This document shows, in pieces, positions 6,008-8,678 of a stretch of 8,678 nt of DNA. The position numbers and the translations under genes are program-made. Location of the stretch: NCBI GenBank assembly GCA_017394925.1, contig JAFPWQ010000209.1, positions 1 through 8,678 of the forward strand. The letters run 5' to 3'. Numbering within the stretch: the stretch's first letter is position 1; each line of letters starts with the position of its first letter. Origin of the DNA: Synergistaceae bacterium. Lineage in GTDB: Bacteria; Synergistota; Synergistia; Synergistales; Aminobacteriaceae. A model generated the notes under the pieces. The model had not been told where the DNA came from. It searched no databases and saw nothing but the letters and a program-made list of their open reading frames with translations.

Positions 6008-7522
6008 ATGTATTCGTTTTTAGGCGGCCTTGTAATTTTAATTCTCGGCTACTGCATTTACGGTGCAATCATGGCCAAAGTTTTTGGTCCTGATGACAGA
6101 CAGACACCATGCGTTGCTCATCCTGACGGCGTTGACTTCGTGCCTATTTCAGCAGGCAGAGCATTTTTGATTCAGCTTCTCAACATTGCGGGACTTGGGC
6201 CAATCTTCGGAGCATTAACGGGAGCAATCTGGGGGCCTCAGGTTTACTTATGGATAGTCTTCGGAACAATTTTTGCCGGAGCAGTTCATGATTATCTTGT
6301 GGGAATGCTTTCAATGCGCAATGACGGAGCAAGCGTGAGTGAAATCACCGGAAAATATCTCGGAGGCTTTATGCTTCAGGTCATGCGTGTATTCTCAGTT
6401 GTGCTTCTCGTTATGGTCGGAGTTGTCTTCATGGTCGGCCCTGCAGGACTTCTTGCTCTTATGATCACTCAGGGAACAAGCGGTGCAGTCGGTACAGGCG
6501 GAGTTGCGGCTACAGTTCTGGGCTATGGTGCTGCTGACTGGACAAAAATTTTAACTGTTGTCATTCTCGTATATTATTTCCTTGCTACACTTCTTCCGAT
6601 TGATAAAGTCATCGGCAAAATTTATCCGTTATTCGGACTTTGCTTAATCTTCATGGCCATCGGTATCGGCGGCGTAACTGTCTATAATCATCTTCAGGGA
6701 ACGAAGCCAATGATCGAGCTCTGGGAAGGTCTGTACAATATGCATCCTAAAGCTGACACAATGCCCATATGGCCGTTAATGTTCATCACGGTAGCGTGCG
6801 GAGCAATTTCGGGATTCCATGCAACACAGTCCCCGTTAATGGCTCGATGCTTAACGTCAGAGCGTCAGGGAAGATTCGTATTCTACGGTGCAATGGTTGC
6901 AGAAGGAATCATTGCGTTGATCTGGGCAAGTGCAGGAATAGCATTCTATAACGCGACAGACGGCGGATTCTCAACGGCAGGACTTCTCGCTGTAGGCGGC
7001 GGAAATTCAACGAGCGTATATCAGATTTCAGTTGGTCTTCTTGGCCCTGTAGGAAGTATTCTCGCATTACTCGGAGTAGTTGCATGTCCGATTACGTCAG
7101 GTGATACTGCGTTCAGAAGTGCAAGATTAACATTAGCTGACTGGTGGCACATTGACCAGAAAGGTTTTGCACCCAGACTTGCATTAGCTCTTCCGTTACT
7201 GGCGGCTGGATATGCGATTTCATTCTTAGACTATGGAATCGTATGGCGTTATTTCTCATGGTCAAACCAGACACTCGCAATGATAGCGTTATGGGCAGGA
7301 GCAGTATATCTCTGCAGGAACGTAGGCGCAGGCAAAGGCTTTATCGCGGCAATTCCGGCAACGTTCATGTCAGCGGTCAGCGTTACGTACTTCTGCATTG
7401 CTCCTGAGTGCTACTTAATGCTCGACAGAATGCTTGCTTACGGAATCGGAATCGCAGTTGCAGTGTTATTCTTCGCGATATACTACATGAGAGTATACGC
7501 ACCTGAATCACGAAAGGCATAA
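6008..7522 (+). CDS. cstA: CstA-family (carbon starvation protein A) transporter, short form
   Basis: CstA-family proteins are polytopic inner-membrane transporters; E. coli CstA and BtsT take up peptides and/or pyruvate. At 504 aa this is a short form (E. coli CstA is about 700 aa) but keeps the core motifs: NIAGLGPIFGALTGAIWGP (59-77), GAVHDYLVGMLSMRNDGAS (91-109), CGAISGFHATQSPLMARC (264-281), ITSGDTAFRSARL (362-374) and WRYFSWSNQTLA (413-424). Many hydrophobic segments fill the rest, from 3-25 to about 475-494. AAGGGAGA (5991-5998) precedes the ATG by 9 nt. The next gene, a metal-binding protein, begins 6 nt past the stop and is surely cotranscribed. E. coli cstA and btsT are instead followed by small YbdD/YjiX proteins, absent here. 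The substrate cannot be told from sequence; peptides, pyruvate or amino acids are all possible. Confidence 0.92.
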   Translation: MYSFLGGLVILILGYCIYGAIMAKVFGPDDRQTPCVAHPDGVDFVPISAGRAFLIQLLNIAGLGPIFGALTGAIWGPQVYLWIVFGTIFAGAVHDYLVGMLSMRNDGASVSEITGKYLGGFMLQVMRVFSVVLLVMVGVVFMVGPAGLLALMITQGTSGAVGTGGVAATVLGYGAADWTKILTVVILVYYFLATLLPIDKVIGKIYPLFGLCLIFMAIGIGGVTVYNHLQGTKPMIELWEGLYNMHPKADTMPIWPLMFITVACGAISGFHATQSPLMARCLTSERQGRFVFYGAMVAEGIIALIWASAGIAFYNATDGGFSTAGLLAVGGGNSTSVYQISVGLLGPVGSILALLGVVACPITSGDTAFRSARLTLADWWHIDQKGFAPRLALALPLLAAGYAISFLDYGIVWRYFSWSNQTLAMIALWAGAVYLCRNVGAGKGFIAAIPATFMSAVSVTYFCIAPECYLMLDRMLAYGIGIAVAVLFFAIYYMRVYAPESRKA

Positions 7523-7528
7523 ATCATC

Positions 7529-7744
7529 ATGAAGAAATTAATTCACGTTGATGGCATGGGTTGCATGAATTGTGTTCACCATGTCAAAGAAGCTCTCGAA
7601 GCTCTTGACGGTGTTACGAGTGCAGATGTGAGCCTTGAGACCAACTCAGCAACAGTTACGCTCACGCAGGACGTTGCAGACACGGCTATAATTTCAGCGA
7701 TTGAAGAGGCCGGTTACGATGTAACGAAGATAGAAGCGGCGTAA
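7529..7744 (+). CDS. Small heavy-metal-associated (HMA) domain protein, CopZ-like
   Basis: This 71-aa protein is a single HMA domain of the ferredoxin-like fold used by copper chaperones such as CopZ and by the N-termini of copper ATPases. The metal loop is GMGCMNCVHHV (residues 9-19), with the CxxC pair Cys12/Cys15. Next come the helix KEALEALDGV, the strand ADVSLETNSATVTL and the closing EEAGYDV (59-65), as in CopZ. Histidines H17 and H18 follow the second cysteine. AAAGG (7513-7517) lies 11 nt upstream and straddles the end of cstA. No copper ATPase or copper-responsive repressor is in the window, so a copper-chaperone role is family-based. Its position directly behind cstA suggests a function linked to that transporter. 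Confidence 0.88.
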   Translation: MKKLIHVDGMGCMNCVHHVKEALEALDGVTSADVSLETNSATVTLTQDVADTAIISAIEEAGYDVTKIEAA

Positions 7745-7763
7745 GGAACACGAAACGAATTTT

Positions 7764-7798
7764 ACGGGCTGTGAAAAAAATTCACGGCTCGTTTTTTT
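7764..7798 (+). terminator. Strong rho-independent terminator of the cstA operon
   Basis: A 12-bp stem, ACGGGCTGTGAA with TTCACGGCTCGT (two G-U wobbles), closes an AAAAA loop and runs into seven T at 7792-7798. It lies 20 nt past the HMA gene stop and separates it from the next transcription unit. Confidence 0.9.
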
Positions 7799-7869
7799 AT
7801 GGTCATATTTAAGCTCAAATGAGTTATTTAGAAGTGAAAGACATAAAACAGAAAAAGAGTAAGACTTTG

Positions 7870-7878
7870 TGCTATAAT
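7870..7878 (+). promoter_or_regulatory. Extended -10 promoter for the leader and 92-aa gene
   Basis: TGCTATAAT is a perfect extended -10 (TGn plus TATAAT). No -35 is evident at 17 bp, which extended -10 promoters tolerate. The predicted start is near 7885, leaving a leader of about 150 nt before the start codon at 8037. Confidence 0.65.
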
Positions 7879-7884
7879 AATTTT

Positions 7885-7990
7885 GCTCGTTACTAAGCAC
7901 ACGGCTATGGGCGTTTTTACTTCTAGCCTTTATCTTACTCTGCGTTCATTATATCACAGGGTACTAAAGGGCGTTAGATTAGTTGTGTGC
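7885..7990 (+). ncRNA. Predicted structured leader RNA, class not recognised
   Basis: Hand folding gives nested helices in one long arm. P1 pairs 7897-7907 (GCACACGGCTA) with 7980-7990 (TAGTTGTGTGC), 11 bp with two G-U. P2 pairs CTA 7923-7925 with TAG 7975-7977. P3 pairs CCTTTA 7927-7932 with TAAAGG 7965-7970. P4 pairs TACTCTG 7936-7942 with CAGGGTA 7957-7963, with one G-U, around a 14-nt loop. A 15-nt single-stranded stretch with GGGCGTTTTT lies on the 5' side only. GGGCGTT recurs at 7969-7975. An alternative hairpin, GGCTA 7903-7907 with TAGCC 7924-7928, would break P1 and P3, so a switch is conceivable. It matches no riboswitch or small RNA I know. It could be a cis-acting leader of the 92-aa gene or a separate small RNA. 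Confidence 0.45.
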
Positions 7991-8036
7991 AATTGTTAAT
8001 TTTGAATTTAAAAACGAAAGGAGATGTAAAAAGGAT

Positions 8037-8315
8037 ATGGGATTTTTAAGCAGTATCTACAACAAAATGGTCGAAGCGTCTGGAGAGCTGATACAAAGAA
8101 AATATGGTATCAGACATCCTTACGACAGCATTGATGTAGTGAGCAATTTAATTTTCGGCCCTAGAGATAGAGACGAAAAAGTTTCCTGCGTGAGGGAAAT
8201 CATGAGTTGGTTACGAGTTGAGGCAGATCGAGGAAACAAATATGCTGAAGAAGCTCGTCAATCAATAAAGAAGATGCACCAGCGTTTTCTGGTCAGCAAC
8301 AACATAAAACTTTAA
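8037..8315 (+). CDS. Unrecognised 92-aa protein
   Basis: I do not recognise this protein. From ATG 8037 it has 92 residues, begins MGFLSSIYNKM, and has no signal peptide, membrane helix or cysteine pair (one Cys at 51). Residues 45-85 are highly charged and look helical, with EADRGNKYAEEA faintly like Sel1/TPR-type helices, too weak to name. The frame opens earlier, at 7983, but that start falls inside the predicted leader stem and lacks a Shine-Dalgarno. AAAGGAGA (8018-8024) lies 12 nt before 8037. An ATG immediately followed by TAA sits at 8024-8029, right on the ribosome binding site. A Shine-Dalgarno, an upstream extended -10 and a terminator 15 nt after the stop together support a real, separately transcribed gene of unknown role. 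Confidence 0.65.
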   Translation: MGFLSSIYNKMVEASGELIQRKYGIRHPYDSIDVVSNLIFGPRDRDEKVSCVREIMSWLRVEADRGNKYAEEARQSIKKMHQRFLVSNNIKL

Positions 8316-8329
8316 CCGAAAATTTTTTA

Positions 8330-8365
8330 AAAGGGCTGATGTTTTTATGTCGGCTCTTTTTTTTT
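8330..8365 (+). terminator. Rho-independent terminator after the 92-aa gene
   Basis: AAGGGCTGA (8331-8339) pairs with TCGGCTCTT (8350-8358) with two G-U wobbles, and a run of T continues to 8365. The stem core GGGCTG...CGGCTC and the trailing TTTATGG-CAT are shared with the terminator at 7764-7798. Confidence 0.85.
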
Positions 8366-8388
8366 ATGGGCATTCCTGAATTCACCTA

Positions 8389-8397
8389 TGCTATAAT
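8389..8397 (+). promoter_or_regulatory. Extended -10 promoter of rplU
   Basis: TGCTATAAT is identical to the extended -10 at 7870-7878. The predicted start is near 8404, giving a leader of about 86 nt before rplU. No strong -35 is visible. Confidence 0.65.
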
Positions 8398-8413
8398 CTT
8401 TCACGTTTTAACA

Positions 8414-8475
8414 TTCTCGCTTGGAGAAGGCATTTAATCATTCACAATGAGCCTTATATCTTCAGCGTAAGGAGG
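8414..8475 (+). promoter_or_regulatory. Possible L21 autoregulatory leader with two alternative folds
   Basis: Fold A is a hairpin, TTCTC (8414-8418) with GAGAA (8424-8428), loop GCTTG. Fold B pairs CGCT (8418-8421) with AGCG (8464-8467) and GAAG (8426-8429) with CTTC (8460-8463), leaving TGGA bulged, around an inner CATT/AATG hairpin (8431-8434 with 8446-8449). A and B share bases and exclude each other. Fold B ends one base before the Shine-Dalgarno AAGGAGG (8469-8475). L21 leaders are known in other bacteria; that this one is homologous is inference. Confidence 0.4.
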
Positions 8476-8489
8476 AAAATATTCACATC

Positions 8490-8678
8490 ATGTATGCAGT
8501 AATTGAGACGGGCGGAAAACAGTACCGCGCAGAAGTCGGCGACAAGTTCCGCGTTGAGAAGTTAGCCGGAGAAACAAGCACAGAGATAATCTTCGATAAG
8601 ATTCTTGCAGTCGGCGGAGAAGGAACAGAGACGAAATTCGGCAATCCGTATATTCCTGGTGCAAGGGTAACGGCTGAA
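8490..8678 (+). CDS. rplU: 50S ribosomal protein L21, N-terminal part (runs off the window)
   Basis: The first 63 codons are present. MYAVIETGGKQYRAEVGDKF at the start is the conserved L21 N-terminus (MYAVIxTGGKQYRV). It is followed by RVEKLAG, the strand IIFDKILAVGG and the conserved FGNPYIPGARVTAE. L21 binds 23S rRNA in the large ribosomal subunit. A full protein would be about 100 aa, so about 40 residues lie outside. AAGGAGG at 8469-8475 is 14 nt upstream, rather far, and the intervening sequence AAAATATTCACATC is unstructured. In most bacteria rplU heads an rplU-(prp)-rpmA cluster, probably also here beyond the edge. Confidence 0.95.
   Translation, partial: MYAVIETGGKQYRAEVGDKFRVEKLAGETSTEIIFDKILAVGGEGTETKFGNPYIPGARVTAE

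Noticed and set aside
5920..6009. 30-residue N-terminal extension of the racemase
   Set aside because: It would overlap the cstA start and lies upstream of the strong AAGGAGG; the family signature begins right after the ATG at 5919.
7694..7900. Leftward 68-aa open frame across the end of the HMA gene and the terminator
   Set aside because: It is translated from terminator and A/T-rich intergenic sequence and shows no domain or ribosome binding site.
7983..8036. GTG-less upstream start (TTG/GTG region near 7983) extending the 92-aa protein to 110 aa
   Set aside because: No ribosome binding site, and the start lies in the 3' arm of the predicted leader stem; AAAGGAGA precedes the later ATG.
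1..8678. CRISPR array, insertion sequence, tRNA or integrase
   Set aside because: No regularly spaced long repeats, transposase or recombinase motifs, tRNA-like cloverleaf or terminal inverted repeats were seen on either strand.

Overview
The window (8,678 bp) is bacterial and densely coded. I read ten genes in it, plus a possible gene tail at the left edge. A Wzz-type chain-length protein points to a diderm (Gram-negative-type) envelope. The mix of a class II fructose bisphosphatase (GlpX), DedA, a ComM-type ATPase, a short CstA and a BrnT toxin, with mid-range GC and strong Shine-Dalgarno sites, would fit Synergistota or a similar anaerobic lineage. That assignment is a guess from gene content; no phylogenetic marker here settles it. 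I see no insertion sequence, CRISPR array, tRNA or rRNA.

Layout. Bases 1-92 hold what may be the last codons of a gene, then a rho-independent terminator. Bases 130-673 encode a BrnT-family toxin and a partner overlapping it out of frame by 86 nt, probably its antitoxin, which resembles BrnA only around its IDYSDIPP motif. Bases 761-3887 are a tight rightward operon, glpX-dedA-comM, with overlapping stop and start codons. A hairpin at 3898-3919 ends the converging leftward pair: an Asp/Glu racemase-family protein (5215-5919) followed by an orphan Wzz-like protein (3946-5151). Divergent from the racemase, a short CstA transporter (6008-7522) is followed 6 nt later by a CopZ-like metal-binding protein (7529-7744) and a strong terminator.

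Bases 7799-8365 form a self-contained unit: an extended -10 promoter, a roughly 150-nt leader that I can fold into a long interrupted stem (7897-7990), an unrecognised 92-aa gene (8037-8315), and a terminator whose stem sequence nearly repeats that of the preceding one. This unit is the best candidate for something undescribed. The window ends in the first 63 codons of rplU (ribosomal protein L21), preceded by its own extended -10 promoter and a leader with two mutually exclusive folds next to the ribosome binding site.

How they work together. GlpX serves gluconeogenesis. CstA may import peptides or pyruvate, so central carbon supply is one loose theme. DedA and Wzz concern the envelope. ComM concerns DNA uptake and recombination. 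No single pathway joins all the genes.
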